From the NCBI GenBank assembly GCA_002280515.1, contig NCEA01000005.1:41047-105046 (forward strand): a stretch of 64,000 nucleotides of DNA, given 5' to 3'. Shown piece after piece: positions 7,361 through 16,585 of the stretch. The translations under genes and the position numbers were made by a program. This DNA is from Rhodobacterales bacterium 32-67-9. Its GTDB lineage: Bacteria; Pseudomonadota; Alphaproteobacteria; Rhodobacterales; Rhodobacteraceae. A model generated the notes under the pieces. It searched no databases and was not told where the DNA came from. It worked only from the letters and a program-made list of their open reading frames with translations. The stretch's first letter is position 1, and each line of letters starts with the position of its first letter.

Positions 7361-10300
7361 TCACGCCACCAGCGCCTCTGCCTTCTTCAGATCGACACTG
7401 ACAAGCTGGCTTACGCCCTGCTCGGCCATTGTCACGCCGAAGAGCCGGTCCATCCGCGCCATCGTCACCGCATGGTGGGTGATGATCAGGAAGCGCGTGT
7501 CGGTGCGCCGCGTCATCTCGTCGAGAAGATCGCAGAACCGCGTGACGTTGGCGTCGTCCAGGGGCGCATCAACCTCGTCGAGCACGCAGATTGGCGCCGG
7601 ATTGGCGAGGAACACCGCGAAGATCAGCGCAAGCGCGGTCAGCGTCTGTTCGCCGCCCGAGAGAAGCGACAGCGTGGCAAGCTTCTTGCCCGGCGGCTGG
7701 CACATGATCTCAAGGCCCGCCTCTAGCGGATCGTCGCTTTCGACCAGCACCAGATTGGCCTCGCCGCCACCGAAGAGATGGGTGAACAGAAGCCGGAAAT
7801 TGGCATTCACCTGCTCGAACGCGGTCAGCAGCCGTTCGCGCCCTTCGCGATTCAGCCCGGCGATGCCAGAGCGCAGCTTCTTGATCGCCTCTTCGAGGTC
7901 GGCCTTTTCCATGACCAGATTGTCGTGCTCGGCCTGCACCTCCTTCGCGTCCTCCTCGGCGCGCAGGTTCACCGCGCCGAGCGCGTCGCGCTGGCGGCGG
8001 AGACGGTGAACGTCAGTGTCGAGCGCCTCGGCCGAGGGCATCCGGTCGGGGTCGGCATCGAGGCTTTGCAGGAGGCCGGCCGGATCGGTCTCCGTCTCCT
8101 CGTGGATGCGGGCGACGGCATGGGCGACGGTTTCGCGCGCCGCCTCGGTTCGGGCCTCGGCGCGGGCGCGGGCCTCGCGCGCCTCTGAGGCGGCGCGTTC
8201 GGCCTCGCGCTCGGCGTCGGTCGCCTGACGCAGGGCGGTTTCCGCCTCGGCCAGCCTGTCGGCGCTGGCGCGGCGGCGGGTCTCGGCCGTGTCGATGGCG
8301 TCGGTCAGTTCGGCGTGCTTGGCGGCGATCTCGGCCGGTGCCGCCGACGCGCCCTTCAGTTCCGCCTCGGCTTCGACCTTGCGATCGGCCAGTTCCGCGG
8401 TGCGCTTTTCGGCGGTCTCCAGCCGGTGCTTCCAGCCCGAGATTTCCTTGGTGATCTCCTGCCGGCGCTTCGTCCGCGCCTCGCCCTCGCGGCGGATCTC
8501 GTCATGGGCGGAGCGCTTGGCGAGCATGGTCATCCGCGCCGCCTCGACAGTCAGCTTCACGTCCTCGACCTCGGCGCGGGCGGCATCCAGATTCGGCAAC
8601 GCCTTCACCGCTGCCTCGGCCTCGCGGAGCCGCGTGCGGGCGGCGAGCGCCTCCTCCTCGTGCCGCGCCACAGCGAGCCGCGCGCTTTCAAGCTTGCCGC
8701 CGGCGATGGACCGGTCGGCCTCGGCCCTCGACAGCGCGCGCGAGGCTTCGGCCATGCGCCGGTCAGCTTCGCGCCGGGCATCGCGGGCGGCGCGGTCGGC
8801 CTCCGTGGTCTCGGCCAGCCGCCGCGTCAGCACCTCATGCGCCTGCCGAGCGCCGGTCGCGCGGGCGTTGACCTCCTCAAGGTCGCGCTTGAGGTCGGTC
8901 AGGCGGTTCAGCTGCTGGAGCCTCAGCGCGGCGGCGGACGGCGCGTCCTCGGCCGCCGCTCGGAACCCGTCCCAACGCCAGAGGTCGCCCTCGACCGAGA
9001 CAAGCCGCTGGCCGGGTTTCAAAAGCGGCTGCAACCGCGCGCCATCGGCCTTGCCCACGAGCCCGATCTGGCCGATGCGGCGGGCGAGGACAGCGGGCAC
9101 GGCGACGTGGTTCGACAGCGCCGTCACGCCGTCGGGCAAGGTCTGCGCCTGACCATATCCCGGCAGGACCGTCCAGCCCGACCCGGCGGTCGCGGCGACT
9201 TCAGGGGCGCGAAGATCGTCGGCAAGCGCAGCACCAAGAGCCTTCTCAAAGCCCTTCTTCACCTCGACCCGGTCAAGAAGCTGCTTGCCGGTGGCGGCTT
9301 CGCGTTCGACGAGCTTCAGAAGCGCCGCCGCCTCGGCCTTCAGGGCGCCGGCCTCACCTTCGGCCTCGGACCGCGCGGCGCGGGCCTCGGCCTCCTTCGC
9401 CTGCGCCTCGGTGCGGGCATCGTCGGCGGCGACGAGTGCGGCCTCGGCGGCCTCGGCCGCCGAATTCGCCCCGGCCTGCGCGGCCTCGGCACCGGCGAGA
9501 TCGGCGCTGGCCTTGCGCTGCGCCGCCTCGGCCTCTCCGGCTGCGGACTTTGCGCGGGCGGCCTCGGCCTCGGACTTCTCCAGCGTTGCGCGGTTGTCGG
9601 CCAGAAGCCGGTGCGCCGACTGGTGGCGGGCCGACAACCGCGCCACGTCCTCGGCCAGTTCGGACTGCGCCGATTCGCGGTCCGAGAGCACCCGGGCCGC
9701 GTCCTGTGCCGCCTCGAGCGCACCTATCAGCCGTGCCTCGTGACCCTCGGCGGCCTTGAGAAGCTGCGCCTGTTCCCAGTCGAGCCGCTGGATCGTCTCG
9801 CCCGCGTCGCGGTTGAGGCCGGCCTCGCGCTCCATGTCGCGCGACAACTGGTCGATGCGGCCCTTCAGCGTCTCGATGGTCTGAAGCGCGCGGGCCTCCT
9901 GGTCCTTCAACGTGTCGCGCTGGACCTGAAGTCGTTGCAGGACGGCCGCGGCGATTGCCTCCTCTTCGCGAAGGGGCGGCAACGCCGCCTCGCGCTCCGC
10001 CCTGGCACGTGCCGCGGCTCGCGCGGCGGCTTCGCCCTGCGCGGCGAGCCGGGTCCGCTCGGTCAGGTCGCCCTCGGCGCTTACGCGGGCCTGATCAGCC
10101 TCGCGCCAGCGGCGGTACAGCAGCATCCCCTCGGCGCGGCGCAATTCTTCGCCGATCTCGCGGTAGCGGGCGGCCTGCCGGGCCTGCCGGGCCAGCGTGG
10201 CAAGCTGCTGGGCAAGCTGCTCCACCACGTCCTCGACCCGGGCAAGGTTCTGCTCGGTGCCGGTCAGCTTCAGCTCGGCCTCGTGCCGGCGCTGGTAGAG

Positions 10301-10816
10301 GCCGGAAATGCCGGCGGCTTCCTCGAGGATACGGCGGCGGTTCTTCGGCTTGGCATTGATCAGCTCGGAAATCTGGCCCTGCCGGACGAGCGCCGGAGAA
10401 TGCGAGCCGGTCGAGGCGTCGGCGAACAGCATCTGCACGTCGCGCGCCCGCACGTCCTTGGTATTGGCCTTGTAGGCCGATCCGGCATCACGGGTAATGC
10501 GACGGACGATCTCAAGGCTGTCCTGATCGTTGAAGCCCGACGGCGCGAGGCGTTCGGAATTGTCGATGGTGATCGCCACCTCGGCGAAGTTCCGCGCCGG
10601 ACGCGAGGCGGCGCCGGCGAAGATCACGTCCTCCATCCCGTCGCCGCGCATCGCGGTCGGGCGGTTCTCGCCCATCACCCAGCGCAGGGCTTCGAGAAGG
10701 TTCGACTTGCCGCAGCCGTTTGGCCCGACCACGCCGGTCAGCCCCTCATGGATCATCAGATCCGTGGGGTCCACGAAGCTCTTGAAGCCGTTCAGTCTGA
10801 GCCGCGTAAAGCGCAA
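7361..10816 (-). CDS. smc: Chromosome segregation protein SMC
   Basis: 1151 aa. Head domain: Walker A GPNGCGKSN at 31-39, ABC signature LSGGEQTL and Walker B CVLDEVDAPLDDAN near the C-terminus. Two long Ala/Glu/Arg-rich coiled coils flank the hinge (around GSGWTVLPGYGQ and GQIGLVGKADG). The protein dimerises through the hinge and organises chromosome arms with ScpA/ScpB. The start is taken as TTG at 10816, giving LRFTRLRLNGFKSFVDP, the standard N-terminus in relatives, with AAAGG upstream; an in-frame ATG at 10969 would add 51 residues that look non-coding. Confidence 0.96.
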   Translation of the reverse strand: MRFTRLRLNGFKSFVDPTDLMIHEGLTGVVGPNGCGKSNLLEALRWVMGENRPTAMRGDGMEDVIFAGAASRPARNFAEVAITIDNSERLAPSGFNDQDSLEIVRRITRDAGSAYKANTKDVRARDVQMLFADASTGSHSPALVRQGQISELINAKPKNRRRILEEAAGISGLYQRRHEAELKLTGTEQNLARVEDVVEQLAQQLATLARQARQAARYREIGEELRRAEGMLLYRRWREADQARVSAEGDLTERTRLAAQGEAAARAAARARAEREAALPPLREEEAIAAAVLQRLQVQRDTLKDQEARALQTIETLKGRIDQLSRDMEREAGLNRDAGETIQRLDWEQAQLLKAAEGHEARLIGALEAAQDAARVLSDRESAQSELAEDVARLSARHQSAHRLLADNRATLEKSEAEAARAKSAAGEAEAAQRKASADLAGAEAAQAGANSAAEAAEAALVAADDARTEAQAKEAEARAARSEAEGEAGALKAEAAALLKLVEREAATGKQLLDRVEVKKGFEKALGAALADDLRAPEVAATAGSGWTVLPGYGQAQTLPDGVTALSNHVAVPAVLARRIGQIGLVGKADGARLQPLLKPGQRLVSVEGDLWRWDGFRAAAEDAPSAAALRLQQLNRLTDLKRDLEEVNARATGARQAHEVLTRRLAETTEADRAARDARREADRRMAEASRALSRAEADRSIAGGKLESARLAVARHEEEALAARTRLREAEAAVKALPNLDAARAEVEDVKLTVEAARMTMLAKRSAHDEIRREGEARTKRRQEITKEISGWKHRLETAEKRTAELADRKVEAEAELKGASAAPAEIAAKHAELTDAIDTAETRRRASADRLAEAETALRQATDAEREAERAASEAREARARAEARTEAARETVAHAVARIHEETETDPAGLLQSLDADPDRMPSAEALDTDVHRLRRQRDALGAVNLRAEEDAKEVQAEHDNLVMEKADLEEAIKKLRSGIAGLNREGRERLLTAFEQVNANFRLLFTHLFGGGEANLVLVESDDPLEAGLEIMCQPPGKKLATLSLLSGGEQTLTALALIFAVFLANPAPICVLDEVDAPLDDANVTRFCDLLDEMTRRTDTRFLIITHHAVTMARMDRLFGVTMAEQGVSQLVSVDLKKAEALVA

Positions 10817-11034
10817 ATGCGGGGGCCTTTCCCGTGATTCCCGAGGGTCTGCAATCCTTGGGCCGGGACGCCCGCGAGTCAATCCCGACGCCCCGTATAT
10901 GGGCGGCGATGGGCAGTTTTCCACAACATATCGCGAAATCCGCGGTTTGGACCCGGCGCGGGGCGCCACGTCCGGCTTGACCCTGGACGCTCCGCTGCGC
11001 CTAATCTCAAGGCAAGCGGTTCCAGGAGGCGGCG

Positions 11035-11892
11035 ATGGATGGTGGATCGGGGCGGTGCCTTTGCGGCGATATTCGCTTTGTCTTCGAAGGCGCGCCCAAC
11101 TGGCAGGCGCATTGCCATTGCGAAAGCTGCCGCAGGAATTGCTCGGCCCCGTTCACCAGCTATTTCGGCATCAGCCACGGCCGCTGGCGCTGGACCGGCA
11201 AGACGCCCGCCGTCTACCACTCCTCACCCGGCGTCAAGCGGCATTTCTGCCCGACCTGCGGCACGCCGATGGCCTTCGAGGGCGCCGAATGGGCGCATGA
11301 GATCCATTTCTACGCAGCCAGCCTCGACGATCCCTCCCGATTCCGTCCGACGCTGCATGTTCATTGGGACGAACACCTGCCCTGGGTAAAGCTCGCCGAC
11401 GGGTTGCCGGTGAACCGCTCGCCGCGCCGGCTGTCCGGCGACGAACCGATGAGGCCGATCCTGAACCTCATCCGATCGGCCTTCGCCTACATGGACGGGG
11501 TGGTCGATCCCCCGTCCTCGGTGCACCGGTTGAGCGAGGAAGGGATCGCCCGAACCGCGCGCGAGGGTGAAGTCTGGGTGCTGACCGACGGGGCGCGGCC
11601 GCTCGCCTGCGTCTTCCTGTCGCCGAAGGCCGACCGGCTCTATATCGGCAAGCTCGCGGTGGCCGAAAGCCACCGGGGGCAGGGGCTCGCCCGGCAACTT
11701 CTGGCCCATGCCGAGACGCGCGCCAGGGCGCTTGGCCTGCCGCTCCTTGAAATGCAGAGCCGGGTGGAACTGGCCGGCAATCACGCAGCCTTCGAAGCGA
11801 TGGGCTTCGTGCGGGCCGGCGAGACCGCCCACGAAGGCTATGACCGGCCAACCTCCTTGACCTTCCGCAAACCTGTCGGCGACGACGCATGA
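11035..11892 (+). CDS. GFA-domain / GNAT acetyltransferase fusion
   Basis: 285 aa with two domains. Residues 1-135: a GFA (glutathione-dependent formaldehyde-activating/CENP-V) zinc domain with CLCG (8-11), CHCESC (27-32) and CPTCGTP (72-78). Residues about 160-285: a GNAT N-acetyltransferase with the acetyl-CoA loop AVAESHRGQGLARQLL and the C-terminal GFVRAGE segment. ATG at 11035 follows AGGAGG. It overlaps the next gene as ATGA, so the two are co-translated. The joining of a carbon-sulfur-lyase-type domain with an acetyltransferase is uncommon; the substrate is unknown. Confidence 0.9.
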   Translation: MDGGSGRCLCGDIRFVFEGAPNWQAHCHCESCRRNCSAPFTSYFGISHGRWRWTGKTPAVYHSSPGVKRHFCPTCGTPMAFEGAEWAHEIHFYAASLDDPSRFRPTLHVHWDEHLPWVKLADGLPVNRSPRRLSGDEPMRPILNLIRSAFAYMDGVVDPPSSVHRLSEEGIARTAREGEVWVLTDGARPLACVFLSPKADRLYIGKLAVAESHRGQGLARQLLAHAETRARALGLPLLEMQSRVELAGNHAAFEAMGFVRAGETAHEGYDRPTSLTFRKPVGDDA

Positions 11893-12674
11893 CCGGTGCG
11901 GAGGTGCACAGGCGAGAGCGGCTCGATTCTGCCCGGGCCGAGGCGCTCGCGGACACGCTCGGGTGCGATTACGAGCCGGAGGCACCGCTGATCCCCTTCG
12001 GGCATCAGGTCTACTTCTGGACCGTCGTCGCCCCGGGTGCCCTTGGCCGAGACGGGCATCCGGCGACCGGTGGGTTCCTCCCCGATCTCGGCCTGAAGCG
12101 GCGCATGTGGGCCGGCGGCCGGCTGCTGTTCGCCGCCCCGATCCGGACCGGCCGTATGGCCGAGAAAAGCTCGGTCGTCGAACGGACAGAACGCAAGGCA
12201 GGACGGTCGGGGCCGCTCGCCTTCGTCACGGTGCGCCATGAGATCCGGCAGGCGGGGCGGCTTTGCGTGACCGAATGGCAGGATCTCGTCTACCGCGACG
12301 ATCCCGCACCGGGCGCGCCCGTCCCCATGCCGCCGGTCGCTCCGGACGCCCTCGGGGACGAGGTCCGGCGCAGCTTCACGCCCACCGACCTCTTTCGCTA
12401 TTCGGCGCTGACCTTCAACGGCCACCGCATCCACTACGACGCCGACTATGCGCGGACGATCGAAGGCTACGCGGGGCTCGTCGTCCACGGTCCACTTCTG
12501 GCGCAACACCTGATGCTGATCGCCGAAGGCGCGCTCGGCGCGCTCCGCCAGTTCCGGTTTCGCGCGACCGCCCCGCTGATCGCGGGCGAGGACGCGACAT
12601 TCTGCCGGACCGGCACTCGGTTTTGGGTGAGAGGGGCCGATGGCCGTATGTGCATGGAAGCCGAGGCCGGCTGA
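11889..12674 (+). CDS. FAS1-like / HTD2-type acyl-CoA hydratase
   Basis: 261 aa. The C-terminal half carries a hot-dog hydratase motif (SALTFNGHRIHYDADYA followed by GLVVHGPLLAQHL), as in MaoC, HTD2 and mesaconyl-C4-CoA hydratase. The N-terminal half is a degenerate second hot-dog domain (WTVVAPGALGRDGHP, AGGRLLFAAPI). Such enzymes hydrate or dehydrate short acyl-CoAs such as mesaconyl- or hydroxyacyl-CoA. Start ATG at 11889 lies within the stop of the GFA-GNAT gene, indicating coupling. Exact substrate not determinable. Confidence 0.85.
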   Translation: MTGAEVHRRERLDSARAEALADTLGCDYEPEAPLIPFGHQVYFWTVVAPGALGRDGHPATGGFLPDLGLKRRMWAGGRLLFAAPIRTGRMAEKSSVVERTERKAGRSGPLAFVTVRHEIRQAGRLCVTEWQDLVYRDDPAPGAPVPMPPVAPDALGDEVRRSFTPTDLFRYSALTFNGHRIHYDADYARTIEGYAGLVVHGPLLAQHLMLIAEGALGALRQFRFRATAPLIAGEDATFCRTGTRFWVRGADGRMCMEAEAG

Positions 12675-12724
12675 ACGTCAACGCTTGCGCTGACTGTACA
12701 ATGAAGCGGCCAAAGGCGCCGGTT

Positions 12725-13795
12725 TCAGAAACTGTCCTCGACCCGGAACCCGTCTGGAATCCCGTCCCGCCCGTCGAGCACCAGATCGGCCATCACCTCG
12801 GCCACCTTCGGGGCCATGCCGAAGCCGATCTTGAAGCCGCCGTTCGCAACGAAGTGCCCTTCCCGCCCCAGCCAGACCCCGAGCATTGGCGCCCGGCTTT
12901 TCGCGCGCGGCCTGACCCCCGCCCAGCGCTCGATGACCGGCGCATCGCGAAGTGCGGGGACAAGGCCGCGCGCGGTGGCGATCAAGGCCTCGAGTGCCGC
13001 ATCGGTCGACCTCGGATCGGCAAAGTCCCGCTCCGAGGTAGACCCGACAGCCACGGTTCCGTCATGGTGCGGCACGACATGAAGACCGTCCGCGAAAAGC
13101 TGCGCTCGGTCAGACGCAGAGCAGGCGAAAAGCGCCGCCTGTCCCTTCACGCCGGCGCCGAAATTCCGCCCGAGATCCGCCGAGAGGTCGGCAAGCCCCT
13201 GCACCCCGGTCGCCCAGATGACCGGGCCTTCGGTTCTTCTGTTCGAAAATACCTCCGCCAGAGGCTCCGACACCGCCTCCTCCACCACGCCGCCCCTGGC
13301 GCGGATCGCCGCCACGAGCGCGCCTGCCGCCGCGCGCGGATGCAAGCGCGCCGTCAGCGTGTCCGCAACCATCCAGCCGCTCGGGCTGACGGGCGCCCAT
13401 CCGTCGGGCATGGCCGGCACCACCCGCCAGTCCGCCTGCCCGCGCCAGAGTTGCGCCGCCCCCTCCGCGCGTTCGCGCGCGCGCGCAACGGCCGCGTCAT
13501 CGGCCAGCGGCTGGAGCCGGCCAAGCCGGGCGTAGCCAGGATCACTGCCCGATGCCTCGGCCACCCCGGCCCAGAAGCCCGCCGCCATCAGCAGGCTGTC
13601 GAGCTGGAACGCCTTCTTCGGATTCCAGTTTTCCGGCACATGCGGCGCCAGCGCACCGACAAGCCCGCCCGACGACCCGGCGCCGATCCGGTCCCGCTCG
13701 ATCAGCCGGACCGAGGCACCGCGCCGGACGCATTCCCAAGCGATACCCAGCCCGAAGATGCCGCCGCCCATCACTGTCACATCCGCGATTGCCAT
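12725..13795 (-). CDS. FAD-dependent oxidoreductase, DAO family (possible split MnmC oxidase half)
   Basis: 356 aa. The dinucleotide-binding motif GGGIFGLGIAWE follows MAIADVTVM, and the C-terminal WAGVRPRAKSRAPMLG and GGFKIGFGMAPK are typical of D-amino-acid-oxidase-fold enzymes. ATG at 13795 has GGTGGGG upstream; a GTG nine bases earlier is possible. It is divergent from mnmD with only 44 bases between starts. In gammaproteobacteria MnmC fuses this fold to MnmD, so this gene may supply the MnmC(o) activity that removes the carboxymethyl group of cmnm5U34 in tRNA (inference from context). It could instead oxidise a free amino acid. Confidence 0.85.
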   Translation of the reverse strand: MAIADVTVMGGGIFGLGIAWECVRRGASVRLIERDRIGAGSSGGLVGALAPHVPENWNPKKAFQLDSLLMAAGFWAGVAEASGSDPGYARLGRLQPLADDAAVARARERAEGAAQLWRGQADWRVVPAMPDGWAPVSPSGWMVADTLTARLHPRAAAGALVAAIRARGGVVEEAVSEPLAEVFSNRRTEGPVIWATGVQGLADLSADLGRNFGAGVKGQAALFACSASDRAQLFADGLHVVPHHDGTVAVGSTSERDFADPRSTDAALEALIATARGLVPALRDAPVIERWAGVRPRAKSRAPMLGVWLGREGHFVANGGFKIGFGMAPKVAEVMADLVLDGRDGIPDGFRVEDSF

Positions 13796-13839
13796 CGGCC
13801 CCACCCTTCGCCTATCTGCCGGGCAAAGGGGTAAGGCAG

Positions 13840-14526
13840 ATGATGTCGAAGGACCAGAGCGAGCAGGTCATGTGGCGTGAGAACGGCGTACCGGTCTCGG
13901 CGCTCTTCGACGATCCCTATTTCTCGATCGCCGACGGGCTGGCCGAGACGCGGCATGTCTTTCTCGGCGGCAATGGCCTGCCGGGGCGGTTCCGGGACGG
14001 GTTCCGGATCGCCGAACTCGGCTTCGGCACCGGGCTCAACCTCCTCGCCACGCTGCTGGCCTGGACCGGCGCGGGCTGCACGGGCCGACTTTTCTACACG
14101 AGTTTCGAGGCCTATCCGATGCCGACCCCGGACATGCGCCGCGCGCTCGGGGCGTTTCCCGACCTCGCCGGCACCGCGGAGCCACTGCTCGCGGCCTGGT
14201 CCGCCAACCGGCGGCAGTTCACGCTCGGCCCGGTCTCGGTCGAGATCGTGGAGGGCGATGCGCGCACCGCGTTGCCCCACTGGTCCGGTGGCGCGGATGC
14301 CTGGTATCTCGACGGCTTCTCGCCGGCGAAGAACCCCGAACTCTGGTCCGAAGACCTGATGGCCGAGGTCGGCCGCCACACCCAGCCGGGGGGCACTTTC
14401 GCGACCTATACCGCAGCCGGCTTCGTCCGCAGGGGCTTGGCTTCCGCCGGATTTCAGGTAGAGCGGGTCAAGGGCTTCGGCTCGAAGCGGCACATGAGCC
14501 GCGGCTTCCTTGGCAAGGCGCGATGA
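13840..14526 (+). CDS. mnmD: tRNA 5-(aminomethyl)-2-thiouridine methyltransferase (MnmD)
   Basis: 228 aa. S-adenosylmethionine site ELGFGTGLNLLATL and the MnmC/MnmD signature YLDGFSPAKNPELWS are both present, as is the C-terminal KGFGSKRHMSRGFLG. The enzyme methylates nm5(s2)U34 to mnm5(s2)U34 in the wobble position of tRNAs. It is a stand-alone methyltransferase here; the FAD domain fused to it in MnmC is absent, and an FAD oxidoreductase is divergent next door. GGGGTAAGG precedes the ATG pair at 13840/13843. ATGA overlap with the following transporter gene. Confidence 0.93.
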   Translation: MMSKDQSEQVMWRENGVPVSALFDDPYFSIADGLAETRHVFLGGNGLPGRFRDGFRIAELGFGTGLNLLATLLAWTGAGCTGRLFYTSFEAYPMPTPDMRRALGAFPDLAGTAEPLLAAWSANRRQFTLGPVSVEIVEGDARTALPHWSGGADAWYLDGFSPAKNPELWSEDLMAEVGRHTQPGGTFATYTAAGFVRRGLASAGFQVERVKGFGSKRHMSRGFLGKAR

Positions 14527-15392
14527 CCGACCAGAATTTCCGTCTCGGCGCGATGCTGATGATCGCGACAAGCTTCATCTTCGCGATGCAGGACGGCATC
14601 TCGCGCCATCTGGCGGGCGAATACAACGTCTACATGGTCGTGATGATCCGCTACTGGTTCTTCGCCGCCTTCGTCATGACCGTCGCGTCCCGCCGGGGCG
14701 GCGGGCTCCGCGCGGCCGTGAAGACCCGCTATCCGCTGATCCAGATCTTCCGGGGCGTGCTTCTCGCCGCCGAGGTCTGCGTAATGGTCACCGCCTTCAC
14801 CACCCTCGGCCTCGTTGAAAGCCACGCGGTCTTCACCTGCTATCCGCTCCTCGTCGCCGCCCTCTCCGGTCCGGTCCTCGGCGAAAGGGTCGGCTGGCGG
14901 CGCTGGACGGCGATCGGCATCGGGTTCCTCGGCGTGCTGATCATTCTGCAGCCGGGCTTCCGGGTGTTTTCGCCAGCCGCGCTGATCCCGCTTCTGGCGG
15001 CGCTGATGTTCGCGCTTTACGGGCTTCTGACCCGCTACGTGGCGCGCGGCGACCGCTCGGCGGTCAGCTTCTTCTGGACCGGTGTCACCGGCGCGGTGGT
15101 CATGACCGCCGTGGGCCTTTTCCACTGGGAACCGATGAGCGGGCGTGACTGGGGCTGGATGGCCGTCCTCTGCTGCACGGCAGCGACCGGCCACTGGCTG
15201 ATGATCCGCGCGCTGGAAGTGGCCGAGGCGAGTGCCATTCAGCCCTTCGCCTACCTGCAACTGGTCTTCGCCGCCGCCATCGGCATCTTCGTCTTTGGCG
15301 AGGCGCTGGAAGCGAATGTCGCGGTCGGCGCGGCGATCGTGGTCGCGGCGGGCCTCTTCACGCTCTGGCGGACGCGGAAGGTGACGGGGTAG
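14523..15392 (+). CDS. EamA/DMT-family transporter
   Basis: 289 aa with about ten hydrophobic segments in two repeats of five (for example FAAFVMTVAS, LLVAALSGPVLGERVGW, then LLAALMFALYGLLTRYVARG and QLVFAAAIGIFVFGE). The paired GE/ER motif after the fourth helix of each repeat is typical of EamA drug/metabolite exporters in the inner membrane. It is translationally coupled to mnmD (ATGA), although no functional link is known. Exported compound unknown. Confidence 0.92.
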   Translation: MTDQNFRLGAMLMIATSFIFAMQDGISRHLAGEYNVYMVVMIRYWFFAAFVMTVASRRGGGLRAAVKTRYPLIQIFRGVLLAAEVCVMVTAFTTLGLVESHAVFTCYPLLVAALSGPVLGERVGWRRWTAIGIGFLGVLIILQPGFRVFSPAALIPLLAALMFALYGLLTRYVARGDRSAVSFFWTGVTGAVVMTAVGLFHWEPMSGRDWGWMAVLCCTAATGHWLMIRALEVAEASAIQPFAYLQLVFAAAIGIFVFGEALEANVAVGAAIVVAAGLFTLWRTRKVTG

Positions 15393-15466
15393 CGCAGGCG
15401 GCGCAAGGCTGGGTTAGGCCCACCTCACTTAGCGGTTTCGGCATAGGCATTTGGCGGCCGGTGTCG

Positions 15467-16585
15467 TCAGCCCGCCCGACGCAGGATCCCCCGAAGATCG
15501 TCGGCGTCGAACGGCACAGGGCTGGCCTTCATCGACGACGATTGCAACGCCGCCTCTGCCGCCGCCGCGTGATCATTGGCTCTGAGGCCCAGCGCCGAAA
15601 GGCGCGGCAGACCCTCGCCGTGCATCCAATCCTCAAGCGCGTCGATCCCGCCGCCGCCTAACGCGTCGCCGATCCACGCCCCGACCTCGTCCGTGCGGGC
15701 CGAAGGCGCGCGTTCGCTGACCCGCCGGAACACATGCGGAAGGAGCGCGCCGCAGATCGCGCCGTGGGCGGCGCCAATCATGCCGCCGATCGGCCCGGCC
15801 AGACCATGCACCGCGCCGAGGCCCGCATTGGCCAGCGCCAGCCCGCCAGAGAGGCTGACCCAAGCCATGCTGTCCCGCGCCCCGGGGTCTTCCTCGGTCA
15901 TCAGCCGGCGGAGTGCCCCCAGCCCCAGCGGTATCGCGGCGCGGGCAAGCGCATCGGTATAGAGATTGGCGCGGTGGGACAGGTAGGGCTCGATCACCTG
16001 CACTACCGCATCGAGACCGGAGGCGAGCGTCACCGCCTTCGGACAGTGGTCTGTCAGCGACGGGTCGATCACTGCGAGCCGCGCGATCATCCTGTCGTCG
16101 CGAAGGGACACCTTGCGCCGATGCTCCGGCACGTCGATGACGGCATTCTTCGTAACCTCGGCCCCGGTTCCGGCCGTGGTCGGGATCGCGACGAACGGCA
16201 GGGGGTCCGCCTCAAGCGGCCGCCCAAGCCCCACGACCTCAAGATGATCCATCGCCCCACCAGTCGCCGGGACAAGCGCCGCCACTGCCTTCGCAAGGTC
16301 AAGCGCTGAACCGCCACCAAGACCGATCACCAGATCGGCGCCACGGGCGGCCGAGACGGCGGCATCGAGCATAGCCAGCGTCGGCTCCCCCGGGCAAGGG
16401 AAGCTGGATACGGCCAGCCCCTCCTGCTCAAGGGCCGCGATCAACGGCACGGCCCGGTCCACCGTCCGGCCGTGGACGAGGAAGGCCCGTCGCCCGAGGA
16501 CCGCGATCTCCGGCACCGCCGCCAGCGCCTCGCCCCGGCCGAACCGGATGCGTCGCGGCTGAACGATGGAAAACGGCCCGGTCAT
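15467..16585 (-). CDS. Iron-containing (group III) alcohol dehydrogenase with altered metal site
   Basis: 372 aa. NAD-binding [13 protein letters not shown] and [14 protein letters not shown] are standard for the family. Of the four metal ligands, the Asp is present in [11 protein letters not shown], but the His four residues later is Gln; the two remaining His are kept ([10 protein letters not shown] and GAAHGAICG, 14 apart). A Gln here occurs in some members as I recall, so activity may persist. The ATG at 16585 overlaps the glpK stop, making this the third gene of the glpD-glpK operon. A dehydrogenase for glycerol, propanediol or an aldehyde product is likely, but the substrate is unknown. 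Confidence 0.88.
   Translation of the reverse strand: MTGPFSIVQPRRIRFGRGEALAAVPEIAVLGRRAFLVHGRTVDRAVPLIAALEQEGLAVSSFPCPGEPTLAMLDAAVSAARGADLVIGLGGGSALDLAKAVAALVPATGGAMDHLEVVGLGRPLEADPLPFVAIPTTAGTGAEVTKNAVIDVPEHRRKVSLRDDRMIARLAVIDPSLTDHCPKAVTLASGLDAVVQVIEPYLSHRANLYTDALARAAIPLGLGALRRLMTEEDPGARDSMAWVSLSGGLALANAGLGAVHGLAGPIGGMIGAAHGAICGALLPHVFRRVSERAPSARTDEVGAWIGDALGGGGIDALEDWMHGEGLPRLSALGLRANDHAAAAEAALQSSSMKASPVPFDADDLRGILRRAG

Noticed and set aside
8315-10837. 840-aa open frame on the plus strand
   Set aside because: It is antisense to smc; the coiled-coil codon pattern of a GC-rich gene keeps the opposite frame open. The product has no family features.
10916-10925. DnaA-box-like TTTTCCACA upstream of smc
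   Set aside because: A single variant box in a short divergent promoter, with no cluster or AT-rich unwinding region, is not evidence for an origin.
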